From: Pseudooceanicola batsensis HTCC2597
GTDB taxonomy: Bacteria; Pseudomonadota; Alphaproteobacteria; Rhodobacterales; Rhodobacteraceae
DNA: 64,000 nucleotides
NCBI RefSeq assembly: GCF_000152725.1
Contig: NZ_CH724131.1
Location: 2,735,412 to 2,799,411, forward strand
Direction: 5' to 3'
Made by a program: the position numbers and the translations under genes
Shown: positions 53,961 through 63,899 of the stretch, piece after piece
Layout: the number at the start of each line of letters is the position of its first letter
How positions within the stretch are numbered: position 1 is the stretch's first letter
Notes under the pieces: generated by a model
The model's database searches: none
Told to the model about the DNA's origin: nothing
What the model saw: only the letters and a program-made list of their open reading frames with translations

Positions 53961-55301
53961 ATGTCGTGGGATAGCAAAGTTCTCTGGACCGAGGGTCTGT
54001 TTCTGCAACCCCACCATTTCCAGCAGGCCGACCGCTATACGGAAAGCCTGGTGGCCGGGCTGGCGCGGCGGGTCACCCCCTATGCCTGGGGGGTCAACCA
54101 GCTCGAGATCGACGAAGAGGTGCTCAAGGTCGGGCAGTTCGCGATCAAGTCCTGTTCCGGCCTGACCGAGGACGGCACCGTCTTTCGCGTCCCCGCGGCC
54201 GAGGAACATCCCCCCGCTCTGGATGTGCCCGACACCGTCAAGGACTGCGTCGTCTACCTGACCGTGCCGCAACGCCGGCAGGGCGCGCTCGAGGTCGACA
54301 TGACGGGGGCGGAACTCTCGGCGGCGCGGCTCCGTCCCTCGGAGATCGAGGTGACCGACGTGACTTCGACCGGCAAGAAGGCCGTGACGCTCGGCGTGGG
54401 CAAGCTGCGCCTGCAATTCGCGCTCGAGGTCGACGACCTGGCCGACCGGCTGGCCATCCCGATCGCCCGCATCGTCGAGGTCAAGCCCGACAAGGAAATC
54501 GTGCTGGATACCGCCTTCATTCCCTCCTGCATCGACATCCGCGCCGCGCAGACCCTGAACGGCTTTGCCAAGGAGCTGGACGGCCTGCTCGGCCACCGGA
54601 TGACCGCGCTGGCGGGGCGTCTGTCCGAGGGCGGCACCGCCAAGGGCGTGGCCGAGATCTCGGACTTCCTTCTGCTGATGTGCGTGAACCGGGCCAAGCC
54701 GGTCGTGCATCACCTGACCCAGGTCGAGAACATCCACCCCGAGGCCTTCTACCGCGCCTGCGTCGAACTCGCCGGCGAACTCTCGACCTTCATGGCGCCC
54801 GAAAAGCGTGCCCCCGACTTTCCGGCCTATGCCCACGACGACCTGACCCGGTCGTTCAACCCGGTGATCAAGGCGCTGCGGCAGTACCTGTCGTCGGTGC
54901 TCGAGCAGACGGCGATCTCGATCCCGCTCGATCCGCGCAAGTACGGCATCAGCGTCGGCGTCATCGCCGATCGCAAGCTGCTGTCGACGGCGGGTTTCGT
55001 GCTGGCGGTCCAGGCCGATATCCCGGCCGAGAACGTGCGCCGTCATTTCGCGAACCAGGCCAAGATCGGCCCGGTCGAGGAGATCCGGCAACTGGTGAAT
55101 TCCGCTTTGCCGGGGATCCCGCTGCGGCCGCTTCCGGTGGCGCCGCGCCAGATCCCCTATCACGCGGGGGTGGTCTACTTTGAACTGGACGGCGACAGCC
55201 CGCATTGGGGTAAGATGTCGACATCCGGCGGGATCGCCGTGCACGTGTCCGGTGAATTCCCGGGGCTCAAGATGGAGCTCTGGGCGATCAGGCAGGGATG
55301 A
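53961..55301 (+). CDS. tssK: T6SS baseplate-to-membrane connector TssK
   Basis: A 446-aa protein joining the baseplate to the TssL-TssM membrane complex. The N-terminus is diagnostic (KVLWTEGLFLQPHHFQQADR), followed by FIPSCIDIRAAQTL and, near the end, PYHAGVVYFELDGDSPHWGK. Length is normal. It opens the tssK-tssL-tssM group at the distal part of the operon. Confidence 0.95.
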   Translation: MSWDSKVLWTEGLFLQPHHFQQADRYTESLVAGLARRVTPYAWGVNQLEIDEEVLKVGQFAIKSCSGLTEDGTVFRVPAAEEHPPALDVPDTVKDCVVYLTVPQRRQGALEVDMTGAELSAARLRPSEIEVTDVTSTGKKAVTLGVGKLRLQFALEVDDLADRLAIPIARIVEVKPDKEIVLDTAFIPSCIDIRAAQTLNGFAKELDGLLGHRMTALAGRLSEGGTAKGVAEISDFLLLMCVNRAKPVVHHLTQVENIHPEAFYRACVELAGELSTFMAPEKRAPDFPAYAHDDLTRSFNPVIKALRQYLSSVLEQTAISIPLDPRKYGISVGVIADRKLLSTAGFVLAVQADIPAENVRRHFANQAKIGPVEEIRQLVNSALPGIPLRPLPVAPRQIPYHAGVVYFELDGDSPHWGKMSTSGGIAVHVSGEFPGLKMELWAIRQG

Positions 55302-55343
55302 CGATGCAGCACCGGCGCAGCACAAACGCAGGAACGGCGACAG

Positions 55344-56747
55344 ATGTCTGACAACGATCCATTCGCGGAACCGGACGACGCCGACAAGACGGTGATCAAG
55401 CCGAACCCCGGCGGTCGCCGCACCATGCCGCAGACCCCCAGGCCGGCGCCCCAACCCGAGCCGGAGCCGCAGCCGGCACAGGGCGCGCAGCCGCAGAGCT
55501 ATGGCCTCGCCGCGCCCTCGCGGGCCGACGGCACCACGACCGAACCGGCTGTCGAACAGGGCATGACCGGGATGAACCGGATCAACGCCGCCGCCTCGAC
55601 CCTCTTCTCGCTGATCAGCCGCATCCGCAACCGCGCGCAGCACATGGACCCGGACAAGCTGCGCCGCTCGGTCGTGGCCGAGGTCCGCGCCTTCGAGAGC
55701 CGCGCCCTGCAGGCCGGGATCGACGCGCAGGACGTCAAGATCGCCCGTTACGCGCTTTGTGCCACGCTGGACGACGTGGTGCTGAACACGCCCTGGGGCG
55801 GCCAGTCGGTCTGGGCACAGCAATCCATGGTCGGCACCTTCCACAAGGAAACCGTCGGCGGCGACCGCTTCTATGACCTGCTGGCGCGGCTGGAACAGGA
55901 GCCGGGCAAGAACATCGACCTGCTGGAGCTGCTCTATGTCTGCCTGTCCCTCGGCTTCGAGGGGCGGCTGCGGGTCGAACAGAACGGCTCGGACAAGCAC
56001 ATGCAGATCCGCGCGGGCCTGGCCCGGATCATCCGCGGACAGCGCGGCGTGGTCGAGCGCGATCTCTCGCCGCACTGGAAGGGGCTGGAAATGCCTCACC
56101 GGGTGCTGTCGATCTGGAAACCGGTCTGGATCACCACCGCCGCCGTTGCGGTCCTTCTGACAGCCGGTTTCATGACACTGTCGTGGATGCTGAACCAGTC
56201 GACGGAACGGGTGATCGGCCAGCTCTCCGTGCTCGATACCGGCCAGGTGGCCGAGCTGTTCCGTCGCGCCCCGCCGCCCCCGCCGCCGCCCCCGCCGCCG
56301 GTCGAACAGGTGACCAAGGTGGCCGGCTTCCTCGAGGCCGAGATCGACCAGGGACTTGTCGAGGTGTTCCAGGACAACTCGACCATCACGATCCGCATCG
56401 CCGGGTCCAACATGTTCGGCTCGGGCTCGGACCGGCTGCAGCCCGAATTCGATCAGCCGCTTGAGCGCGTGGCGCAGGCCCTGACGGAAACCGAAGGTCC
56501 GGTCATCGTCGTCGGGCATTCCGACAACGTGCCGATCCGCTCTTCGCGCTTTCCGTCGAACATGCATCTCTCGCTCGCCCGGGCCGAGTCGGTGATGCAG
56601 AAACTCGCCGGGCTGATCGAGGACCCCACCCGCCTCCAGTCCGAGGGCCGCGCGGCAAAGGAGCCGATCGACACGAACGACACGCGGGAAGGACGGGCCA
56701 GGAACCGCCGCATCGAGATTGTCCTGGTAAGGGAAGACGCGACATGA
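55344..56747 (+). CDS. tssL: T6SS membrane protein TssL (DotU) with C-terminal OmpA peptidoglycan-binding domain
   Basis: A 467-aa protein. A Pro-rich N-terminus precedes the DotU domain (about residues 80-250; RYALCATLDDVVLNTPWGGQ, LLYVCLSLGFEGRLRV). One transmembrane helix follows (about 258-285), then ten consecutive prolines and an OmpA domain (about 335-465; VVGHSDNVPIRSSRFPSNMH, RARNRRIEIV). The fused OmpA part anchors the complex to peptidoglycan directly, which may compensate for the absence of a visible TssJ lipoprotein. It overlaps tssM by 4 nt. Confidence 0.94.
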   Translation: MSDNDPFAEPDDADKTVIKPNPGGRRTMPQTPRPAPQPEPEPQPAQGAQPQSYGLAAPSRADGTTTEPAVEQGMTGMNRINAAASTLFSLISRIRNRAQHMDPDKLRRSVVAEVRAFESRALQAGIDAQDVKIARYALCATLDDVVLNTPWGGQSVWAQQSMVGTFHKETVGGDRFYDLLARLEQEPGKNIDLLELLYVCLSLGFEGRLRVEQNGSDKHMQIRAGLARIIRGQRGVVERDLSPHWKGLEMPHRVLSIWKPVWITTAAVAVLLTAGFMTLSWMLNQSTERVIGQLSVLDTGQVAELFRRAPPPPPPPPPPVEQVTKVAGFLEAEIDQGLVEVFQDNSTITIRIAGSNMFGSGSDRLQPEFDQPLERVAQALTETEGPVIVVGHSDNVPIRSSRFPSNMHLSLARAESVMQKLAGLIEDPTRLQSEGRAAKEPIDTNDTREGRARNRRIEIVLVREDAT

Positions 56748-59700
56748 TCCTCAGAATTCTCCGCAAGCTGGGGTCGGCCATCTCGATCACGATCCTCGTG
56801 GCTCTCGGCCTGTCGCTGGCGCTCTGGTTTCTGGGTCCGCTGCTGGGAATCGGCGAGGCGCACCCCTTCGACAGCGCCCCGAACCGCATCATCGGCATCG
56901 GCGTCATCACCCTGATCGCCCTGACGGTGCTTCTGCTGATCCTCCTGCGCCGCTCCCGCAAGGACAGGGAAATGGCCGAGGATATCGTCGAGTCCGTGGA
57001 CGACACCGACGAGGAGAACGAACTGGTCAAGGCCGAACTGGGCGAGCTGAAGGGCAAGCTCAAGCAGGCGCTGGTCGCGTTGCGCAAGTCCAAGCTGGGC
57101 CGCAAGCACCTGTACGAACTGCCCTGGTACGTCATGATCGGGCCGCCGGGCGCGGGCAAGACCACGGCCATCGTCAATTCGGGCCTGCAGTTCCCGTTGG
57201 CCGACACCATGGGCAAGGATGCCGTCGGCGGTGTCGGCGGCACGCGCAACTGCGACTGGTGGTTCACCAACAATGCGGTCCTGATCGACACCGCCGGCCG
57301 CTACACGACGCAGGAAAGCGGCGAGAGCGAGGACAATGCCGGCTGGCTCGGATTTCTCAATCTGCTCAAAAAGCACCGGAAACGGCAGCCGATCAACGGC
57401 GCCATCGTCGCCATTTCCCTCTCCGACCTCTCGCTTCAGGACGAGATCACGCAAAAGAGCCATGCCGCCGCGATCCGGCGGCGCCTGCATGAATTGCGCG
57501 AGAAGCTGGGCGTCCGCTTCCCGGTCTACGTGCTGTTCACGAAATCCGACCTGATCGCCGGATTCTCGGAATATTTCGACAACCTCGGCAAGGAAGAGCG
57601 GGAACAGGTCTGGGGCTTCACCCTGCCGCTGCAGAAGAAGACCAAGGCCGAGATAAACCCGGTCGCCGCCTTCGACGAGGAGTTCGGCCTGCTTCTGGCG
57701 CAGGTCAACGCGCAGTCGCTGGAACGGATGCAGTCCGAGACCGACCACCAGCGCCGCAGCCTGATCTACAACTTCCCCGCGCAGCTCGCCTCGGTCCGCG
57801 CCACCGCGCATGGCTTTCTCGCCGAGGTCTTCCAGGACAACCGCTTCGAGAAGCGCCACCTGCTGCGCGGGGTCTACTTCACCTCCGGCACGCAGGAGGG
57901 CACCCCGATCGACCGCCTGATGATGGGCATGGCGCGCACGTTCGGGATCGGGCGCCAGGCCATCGGGACCGGGCGGGGCACCGGGCGCTCCTTCTTCCTG
58001 ACGCGCCTCTTCGAAGGCGTCATCTTTCCTGAGGCCGGGCTGGTCAGCGCCGACGACAAGGTCGAACGGCGGTACAGGTGGGGCAAGCGCATCTCGATCG
58101 CGGCGGCGGTTCTCGCGGCGGTCGGCATCGGCGGCCTCTGGGCCCGCAGCTACCTGGGCAACCGAGAGATGGTCGCCGGTGCCGCCGCCAAGGTGGGCGA
58201 ATACCGCGAGGCCGCCTCTCAGATTCCCGGCAGCCCGATCGAGGACAGCGACCTGCCGAGCGTCGTGCCGGCGCTGAACATCCTGCGCGATCTGCCGGCC
58301 AACCCGGCCATCACCACGCCGCGCCCGGCCCGCGCCATGACCTACGGCCTCTACCAGGGCAAGGTTCTGGGCAACCAGGCCGCGCAGACCTATCGCGCCG
58401 CGCTGAACCAGCACCTGCTGCCCCGTCTCCTCCTGCGTCTGGAAGAGCAGATGCAGGCGAACATGGACAATCCCGACTTTCTCTACGAGGTGCTCAAGGT
58501 CTACCTGATCCTCGGCCAGCAGGGGCCGATGAACCAGGACCTCGTCAAGGAGTGGATGGCGCTCGACTGGTCGGTGGCCTATGCCGGCTCCGGTCGCGAG
58601 CCGCTGCGCAACGACCTCTCCACCCATCTCGACGCGCTGCTGTCGCAGCCGATGGACAGGATCAGTCTGAACGGCCCGCTTGTCGAACGCATCCAGAGCC
58701 TCCTGTCCGAGATGCCGCTGGCGCAGCGCGTCTACAACGGCATCATCAATTCGCCGCGCGCGACCGAACTGCCGGAATGGCGACTGACGGAGATCGGCGG
58801 ACCGGCCATCAGCCGCGCGATCGTGCGGTCCTCGGGCAAGCCGCTGAACGAGGGGATCGAGGGCATCTTCACCTATGACGGCTTCAACTCGGTCTTCCTG
58901 GACGAGGCGCTCGGCGTCGCGAAGCGCATTCAGCGGGAAAGCTGGGTGCTGGGACCGCGCGGCGAAGCGGTGCAGAACGAGACCGCGCTCGTCGCGCTCA
59001 GCCGTGACGTGCTCGACCTCTATTACAACGATTTCATCACGCGGTACGACCAGATCCTCGGCGACATCGACATCATTCCGATGGAAAGCCTCAGCCACGC
59101 GGTCGAGGTGACGAACATCCTCTCCGGTCCGACCTCGCCTCTGGTCAACATCCTCAACGGTATCGCCGAAGAGACCAAGCTGACCGAGGACCGCTCGGCG
59201 CTCGGCGGCGAGGGGCTTGCCGAAGGCGCCCAGGAGATCGGGGCGCTCGAACTGCAATCGTCGCTGTCCAGCCGCAGCCAGCTGTTCCTCGAGACCCTGC
59301 GCGCCTCGGCCACGGCCGAGGGCGGCCCGCCACCCAAGAAGCCTGGCGAATATGTCGAGGACCGGTTCAACTGGCTTCACCAGCTGGTCGAACGTCCCGA
59401 CGGACAGCCCTCGCAGCTGGACGCGCTCATGGGCCGCCTCACCGAGGTCTACCAGGAGCTCAACAAGCTCTCCTTTTCGGGCGGCATCGGGGCAGGCGGA
59501 GGCGAGACCACAGCGCTCGTCCGTTTCCAGGAGACCGCGAAGCGTCTCGACGGGCCGATCCCCAGATGGGCCACACAGATCACCAGCGGATCGTCGGGGA
59601 TCACCGCCGACGGCACCCGGGCGGGCATCAACGCCAGCTGGCAGGCCAATGTCCTGCCCTTCTGCGAACAGGCCCTTTCGAACCGCTATCCCTTTGACAG

Positions 59701-60319
59701 ACAGGCGCGGGCGGATGTGTCGCTGTCCGACTTCGGCCGGCTCTTCGGGCCGGGGGGGCTGATCGACTCGTTCTTCAACGAGAACCTGCGCGACTATGTC
59801 GACGTCCGCTCGCGGCCCTGGGCGTGGAAGCGTGTCAACGACGCCGATCTGGGGATCAGCCAGGCGGTGCTGCAGCAATTCCAGTACGCCGCCGAGATCC
59901 GGGACGCGTTCTTCGCCTCCGGCGCACAGCCGCAGATCCAGTTCCAGATCACGCCGAACGCGCTGGACCCCAAGGCCAGCGTCGTCCAACTCGAGATCGA
60001 CGGTACCATGATCGAATACAAGCACGGCATGTCGCCGCGCCCCTCGGCCGTCACCTGGCCCGGCTCGGTCGGCGCGGCGCGCGTGGTCTTCGGTCCGGCC
60101 GAGCCGGGCACGGCGAACGCCATCATCCGCGACGGCCCATGGGCCTGGTTCCGGCTGCTCAACGCGGCGGAGGTGCGCAACACCAACGTATCGGACCGCA
60201 AGCGCGTGATCTTCAGCGTCGGCGGCCGCCATGCCATCTTCATCCTTCAGTCCGGTTCGGTGCTGAATCCCTTCGCACTTCCGGCCCTGGGCAAGTTCTC
60301 CTGCCCGAAATCGTTCTGA
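56744..60319 (+). CDS. tssM: T6SS membrane protein TssM (IcmF)
   Basis: A 1191-aa inner-membrane protein. It has two N-terminal helices (about residues 12-36 and 48-70), a cytoplasmic NTPase domain with Walker A GPPGAGKT (133-140), a third helix near 450, and a large periplasmic region. IcmF and C-terminal DUF1215/VasK-like blocks are visible (e.g. WPGSVGAARVVFGP near 1104). Its length is normal. The stop overlaps the tagF start (TGATG). Confidence 0.95.
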   Translation: MILRILRKLGSAISITILVALGLSLALWFLGPLLGIGEAHPFDSAPNRIIGIGVITLIALTVLLLILLRRSRKDREMAEDIVESVDDTDEENELVKAELGELKGKLKQALVALRKSKLGRKHLYELPWYVMIGPPGAGKTTAIVNSGLQFPLADTMGKDAVGGVGGTRNCDWWFTNNAVLIDTAGRYTTQESGESEDNAGWLGFLNLLKKHRKRQPINGAIVAISLSDLSLQDEITQKSHAAAIRRRLHELREKLGVRFPVYVLFTKSDLIAGFSEYFDNLGKEEREQVWGFTLPLQKKTKAEINPVAAFDEEFGLLLAQVNAQSLERMQSETDHQRRSLIYNFPAQLASVRATAHGFLAEVFQDNRFEKRHLLRGVYFTSGTQEGTPIDRLMMGMARTFGIGRQAIGTGRGTGRSFFLTRLFEGVIFPEAGLVSADDKVERRYRWGKRISIAAAVLAAVGIGGLWARSYLGNREMVAGAAAKVGEYREAASQIPGSPIEDSDLPSVVPALNILRDLPANPAITTPRPARAMTYGLYQGKVLGNQAAQTYRAALNQHLLPRLLLRLEEQMQANMDNPDFLYEVLKVYLILGQQGPMNQDLVKEWMALDWSVAYAGSGREPLRNDLSTHLDALLSQPMDRISLNGPLVERIQSLLSEMPLAQRVYNGIINSPRATELPEWRLTEIGGPAISRAIVRSSGKPLNEGIEGIFTYDGFNSVFLDEALGVAKRIQRESWVLGPRGEAVQNETALVALSRDVLDLYYNDFITRYDQILGDIDIIPMESLSHAVEVTNILSGPTSPLVNILNGIAEETKLTEDRSALGGEGLAEGAQEIGALELQSSLSSRSQLFLETLRASATAEGGPPPKKPGEYVEDRFNWLHQLVERPDGQPSQLDALMGRLTEVYQELNKLSFSGGIGAGGGETTALVRFQETAKRLDGPIPRWATQITSGSSGITADGTRAGINASWQANVLPFCEQALSNRYPFDRQARADVSLSDFGRLFGPGGLIDSFFNENLRDYVDVRSRPWAWKRVNDADLGISQAVLQQFQYAAEIRDAFFASGAQPQIQFQITPNALDPKASVVQLEIDGTMIEYKHGMSPRPSAVTWPGSVGAARVVFGPAEPGTANAIIRDGPWAWFRLLNAAEVRNTNVSDRKRVIFSVGGRHAIFILQSGSVLNPFALPALGKFSCPKSF

Positions 60320-60984
60320 TGACCGGAAGCGTCGGGTTCTTCGGGAAAATGCCCGGAATGGGGGATTTCCTGCGGCTGAATCTGCCTGCGGGGTTCGTGC
60401 AATCCTGGGACAGCTGGTTGCAGGAGGCGATGATCGCCGCGCGCGCCACCCTGGGGGCGCAATGGGACGAGCGCTACCTGTCCGCCCCCATCTGGCGCTT
60501 TTCCCTGCCGCCGCTCGCCGGGGGCCAGCCGGCGATGAGCGGTGTCGTCATGCCCTCGGTCGACCGGGTGGGGCGTCAGTATCCCCTGACGCTGGCCGCC
60601 CCCTGCCCGAACGGATCCGCGGCCCTGCGCCATTTCGCCAACGACGGCTTTTTCGACATGCTCGAGACGCACGCCCTCGCAACGCTCGAAGAGGACCTCA
60701 CGCGCGAGCTGCTGGCGGCCCGGCTCGACGGCATTGCGCCGCGGTTGCCCGATGAGATGCCGGTGTCGCCGGATGGCTATGCCGGCGGGGTCAGGCCCGA
60801 ACATCGCCTGGCCGCGCGCGGCATCGACGACCAGTTTCCCGGATCCGGCATCTGGACCAGCGCCTCGGAAGGAGATCATCGCATGTTCCTCACCCGCGGT
60901 TTGCCCGATGCGCGGCAATTCACCGGCATGATCGACCCCGAGGCCGCCATGTGGCGCCCGAACGCAGTGGCGCGGACCGCATGA
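60319..60984 (+). CDS. tagF: T6SS post-translational regulator TagF (ImpM family)
   Basis: A 221-aa cytoplasmic protein starting with the family signature TGSVGFFGKMPGMGDFLR and containing RPHLALFP-type variants (WRFSLPPLAGGQPAMSGVVM). TagF represses T6SS in characterised systems, in part through the FHA protein. The true start is ATG 60319, overlapping the tssM stop; any longer upstream frame lies antisense or out-of-frame in tssM. It overlaps pppA by 4 nt. Confidence 0.92.
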   Translation: MTGSVGFFGKMPGMGDFLRLNLPAGFVQSWDSWLQEAMIAARATLGAQWDERYLSAPIWRFSLPPLAGGQPAMSGVVMPSVDRVGRQYPLTLAAPCPNGSAALRHFANDGFFDMLETHALATLEEDLTRELLAARLDGIAPRLPDEMPVSPDGYAGGVRPEHRLAARGIDDQFPGSGIWTSASEGDHRMFLTRGLPDARQFTGMIDPEAAMWRPNAVARTA

Positions 60985-61700
60985 CCCACGACAACCGCAT
61001 CCGGTTCTCGGCCACCACGCACGTCGGCCGGAAACGCAAGATCAACGAGGACAGCATCCTCACCTTGCCCGACCAGAAAATCTGGGCCGTCTCGGACGGC
61101 ATGGGGGGGCATGCGGGGGGCGATTATGCCTCGCAGACGGTGGTGGACAGCATCGCCGCGATCGACGCGGACCTCGCCCCCGCCGAGCTGATCCGCGACC
61201 TGCGCGAGGCGATCACCCGGGCCCATGGCGCGATCCGGGACGAGGGCGCCCGGCGCAACGCCACCATCGGCGCGACCGTGGTCACCTTCGCCGTGGCGAA
61301 CGGGCATTTCGCGGCCTTCTGGGCGGGCGACAGCCGCCTCTACCGGTTGCAGTCCGGGTCGATCGAACTGCTCACGACGGACCACTCGGTCGTCGCGGAT
61401 CTGGTGCTGGCGGGCCAGATGTCGTGGGATGAGGCCGAACTGCACCCCCAGTCGAACGCCGTCACCCGTGCTGTCGGCGTCGGCGAGGACCTCGAACTCG
61501 ACAAGATCCGGGGGGAGCTTTTTCCCGGCGACCGCTTCCTGCTCTGTTCGGACGGCCTGACCAAATACGCCACGTTCGACATGCTCGAACGCATTCTCGG
61601 GTCCGAACCGATCGAAACCGTGGCCGACACGCTTCAGCAGCTCGCATTGGACGGTGGCGGGGCCGACAACATCTCGATCATCGTCATCGACGTGGTCTGA
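60981..61700 (+). CDS. pppA: PP2C-type serine/threonine phosphatase PppA
   Basis: A 239-aa soluble phosphatase with the PP2C metal-binding motifs in order: KINEDSI, VSDGMGGHAGGDYAS, WAGDSRLYRL, LLCSDGLTKY and GGADNISIIVI. It removes phosphate from the FHA protein (Fha1) in characterised T6SS loci and opposes PpkA. It is the last gene on the plus strand; the convergent kinase gene ends 3 nt away. Confidence 0.94.
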   Translation: MTHDNRIRFSATTHVGRKRKINEDSILTLPDQKIWAVSDGMGGHAGGDYASQTVVDSIAAIDADLAPAELIRDLREAITRAHGAIRDEGARRNATIGATVVTFAVANGHFAAFWAGDSRLYRLQSGSIELLTTDHSVVADLVLAGQMSWDEAELHPQSNAVTRAVGVGEDLELDKIRGELFPGDRFLLCSDGLTKYATFDMLERILGSEPIETVADTLQQLALDGGGADNISIIVIDVV

Positions 61701-61703
61701 GCG

Positions 61704-63899
61704 CTACCGTTCGGTTGTCAGGATCGCCGTGTCCATCGAGGTCACGCTCAGCGCCCCGTCCTCGCGAAGCTGCGCCAGCGCCTCCGCATAGCCGGCCGCG
61801 GATTCGGTGGTGGGGCGCAGTTCGTCGAACAGCGGCTGTTCGGAGTGCAGGACGACGATCTTGCTCTTGCCGAGCACGGAATCGTCGACGGTGAAAGCGA
61901 TCCGCCCCGTCCCCTGCGCCTCGTCCAGCGCGTAGGCCAGCCGCACCCAGCCGTTTTCGGCCTCCGCGCGCAAGGCCTCGATGCTGTTCTCGGGTCGGAT
62001 CCGGTTCGGCAGCAGGTGGAAGACATCGCCCTTGACGTCGATGACCGTGACGTAAAGGTATCCGTCGGTCACATCCGCAGGGATCCGGACGTCCAGCACC
62101 GGATTGTCGCCCACGGTATAGCGCCCCGAGACATTCTCGCCCTCCTGATCGCCGAACCCCATCCGCAGATCGAAGCCTCCGGGGCCTGCGCCCGGCAGCA
62201 CCGCATCCACCTGGCACAGCGCCTCGTTCAGGATCTCGCCCTCGACGCGGACGGCACGGTCACCGGCCTGCGCGGTGATCGCGGACTGGAGGCCCCGACG
62301 GCTTGCCTCGTCGGCGAAGCGGCCGGTCACGATTACCTGATCCTCGAGCCCGTAGCCCAGCGGGGGCGGCGCCACCAGCCTGAGCTGACCGCAATCCGCA
62401 TACTGACTTAGCAGGGGTTCGATCGTCCCGGGCTCCAGCAGCCGCGGTCCGAGTTGCAGGTCCAGCGAACCGTTCAGCCCCTCCGGGAACCCGTCGGCCA
62501 GGGCGGATTCGATGGCCGATTTCGTGGCCCGTCCGGGGGCCAGCCCGCTCAGCTTCACCTGGTTGCCATCAGCGACCAGCCGGAACTCCTCGAGCTCCAC
62601 CGCCTGCCGCAACACCTCCACGATGCCAGTGCCCCATGTCTCGGCGATATCGCCCGTCGCAAGCGTCAGCTCGGAGGTGCCGCCGATTCCTTCCATCAGG
62701 CCCGACACCTCGGCCCCCACCTCGGGCGAGGGGACGTATCCGACGGCCTGAGGGTCCGAACCGAAGGAGTCCTCGATGATCAGCGAATAGGGGTCGGCGA
62801 CGGGGTAGCGGGGCCCGACGATCCCGTCCAGAAGCCCGCCCATCCAGGCCACGGCGCCGAGGCCGGCCACTACGATCAGCGCGACGATCGGCACGAAGAG
62901 GCCGCGCGACCGGCGCGCCTTGTCCTGCGGGCGTGGATCGGGCGTGTCCGAGGGGATGCCGACCGCCTCTTCCGCCGCCTCTGCCGCCTCGCGCCGCGCC
63001 GGCGGAGCGGCGATTACCGTCGCATCGTCCAGGATATCGTCCTGCACGGTCACGACCCCGGCAGCCTCGACCAGCGAGGGATCCCGGAAGGCCGCCAGCA
63101 GGTCCTGTGCCGTGGCAAAGCGCTGATCCGGATCGGGATGCGTCATCTTGGCGATGATCTTGCGCAGCGGGTCGGGGACGCCGTCCAGGTCCAGCGGCTT
63201 CTGCTTGTTCTCGACCACCTCCATCGGGTTCTTGCCGGTGTCCGGCTTCTTTCCGCGGAAGGTCGACAGCAGCAGCGCGCCGAGCGAATAGATGTCGGAC
63301 CGGTGATCCGTCCGGCCGCTCAGCTGTTCCGGCGCGGCATAAGCGTATTTTCCGGCGAACTCGTTGCCCACGATGGTTTCGGCCCCGGGATTGGTATCCT
63401 TGGCGATGCCGAAGTCGATGATCACGGCCTCGGAGGGCGTGTCGTTGCGCAGGATGATGTTGTCGGGCGACAGGTCGCGGTGAACGATGTTGCGGCCATG
63501 CGCGGCGATCAGCCCCTCGGTCACGCGTTCGCCGATGACCATGAGCTCGCCCGCGCTCATCCCGCCATCGGCCAGCTTGCGATCGAGTCCCGGCCCGTCG
63601 ACGTAGTCCATGACGAGATAGACCACCCCGTCGGCCATCCGCTGCGTATCGAAATACCGCACGATCGCGTCGTGGCGCACATCGCGGATGTCTTCCTCGC
63701 GCGTCATCAGCGCCAGGAAGTCCTCGTTGCTGGCGAACTCGGCCCGCAACGCCTTGATCGCCATGACGCGCCCCGAGATCTCGGACCGCGCCTTGTAGAC
63801 TTCGGACGTGCCGCCCCGGCCGAGAATGGCCTCGATCCGGTAGGTGTTGTTCAGCAGGTCGCCGGGGCGGAAGATGTCCCCTGCCTGAGACTGGGCCAT
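61704..63899 (-). CDS. ppkA: Serine/threonine kinase PpkA with periplasmic DUF4384-type domain
   Basis: A 731-aa receptor-like kinase. The cytoplasmic kinase domain (residues about 20-275) has a Gly loop GRGGTSEVYKA (28-), Lys49, HRDLSPDN (140-147) and DFG (162-164). The residue after HRDL is Ser rather than the usual Lys, so the motif is slightly atypical, but the key Asp and Asn are present. A transmembrane helix lies near 335-355. The periplasmic half has a BON-like repeat region (about 425-570) and DUF4384 (about 590-710; YVTVIDVKGDVFHLLPNRI). The outside part probably senses envelope events. It starts inside a downstream-reading OmpA-type gene end (ATGA overlap at 63899). Confidence 0.92.
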   Translation of the reverse strand: MAQSQAGDIFRPGDLLNNTYRIEAILGRGGTSEVYKARSEISGRVMAIKALRAEFASNEDFLALMTREEDIRDVRHDAIVRYFDTQRMADGVVYLVMDYVDGPGLDRKLADGGMSAGELMVIGERVTEGLIAAHGRNIVHRDLSPDNIILRNDTPSEAVIIDFGIAKDTNPGAETIVGNEFAGKYAYAAPEQLSGRTDHRSDIYSLGALLLSTFRGKKPDTGKNPMEVVENKQKPLDLDGVPDPLRKIIAKMTHPDPDQRFATAQDLLAAFRDPSLVEAAGVVTVQDDILDDATVIAAPPARREAAEAAEEAVGIPSDTPDPRPQDKARRSRGLFVPIVALIVVAGLGAVAWMGGLLDGIVGPRYPVADPYSLIIEDSFGSDPQAVGYVPSPEVGAEVSGLMEGIGGTSELTLATGDIAETWGTGIVEVLRQAVELEEFRLVADGNQVKLSGLAPGRATKSAIESALADGFPEGLNGSLDLQLGPRLLEPGTIEPLLSQYADCGQLRLVAPPPLGYGLEDQVIVTGRFADEASRRGLQSAITAQAGDRAVRVEGEILNEALCQVDAVLPGAGPGGFDLRMGFGDQEGENVSGRYTVGDNPVLDVRIPADVTDGYLYVTVIDVKGDVFHLLPNRIRPENSIEALRAEAENGWVRLAYALDEAQGTGRIAFTVDDSVLGKSKIVVLHSEQPLFDELRPTTESAAGYAEALAQLREDGALSVTSMDTAILTTER

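Noticed and set aside
56453..60232. A 1259-aa open frame on the minus strand opposite tssL-tssM
   Set aside because: Antisense shadow of tssM; no recognisable protein features and typical low-complexity shadow composition.
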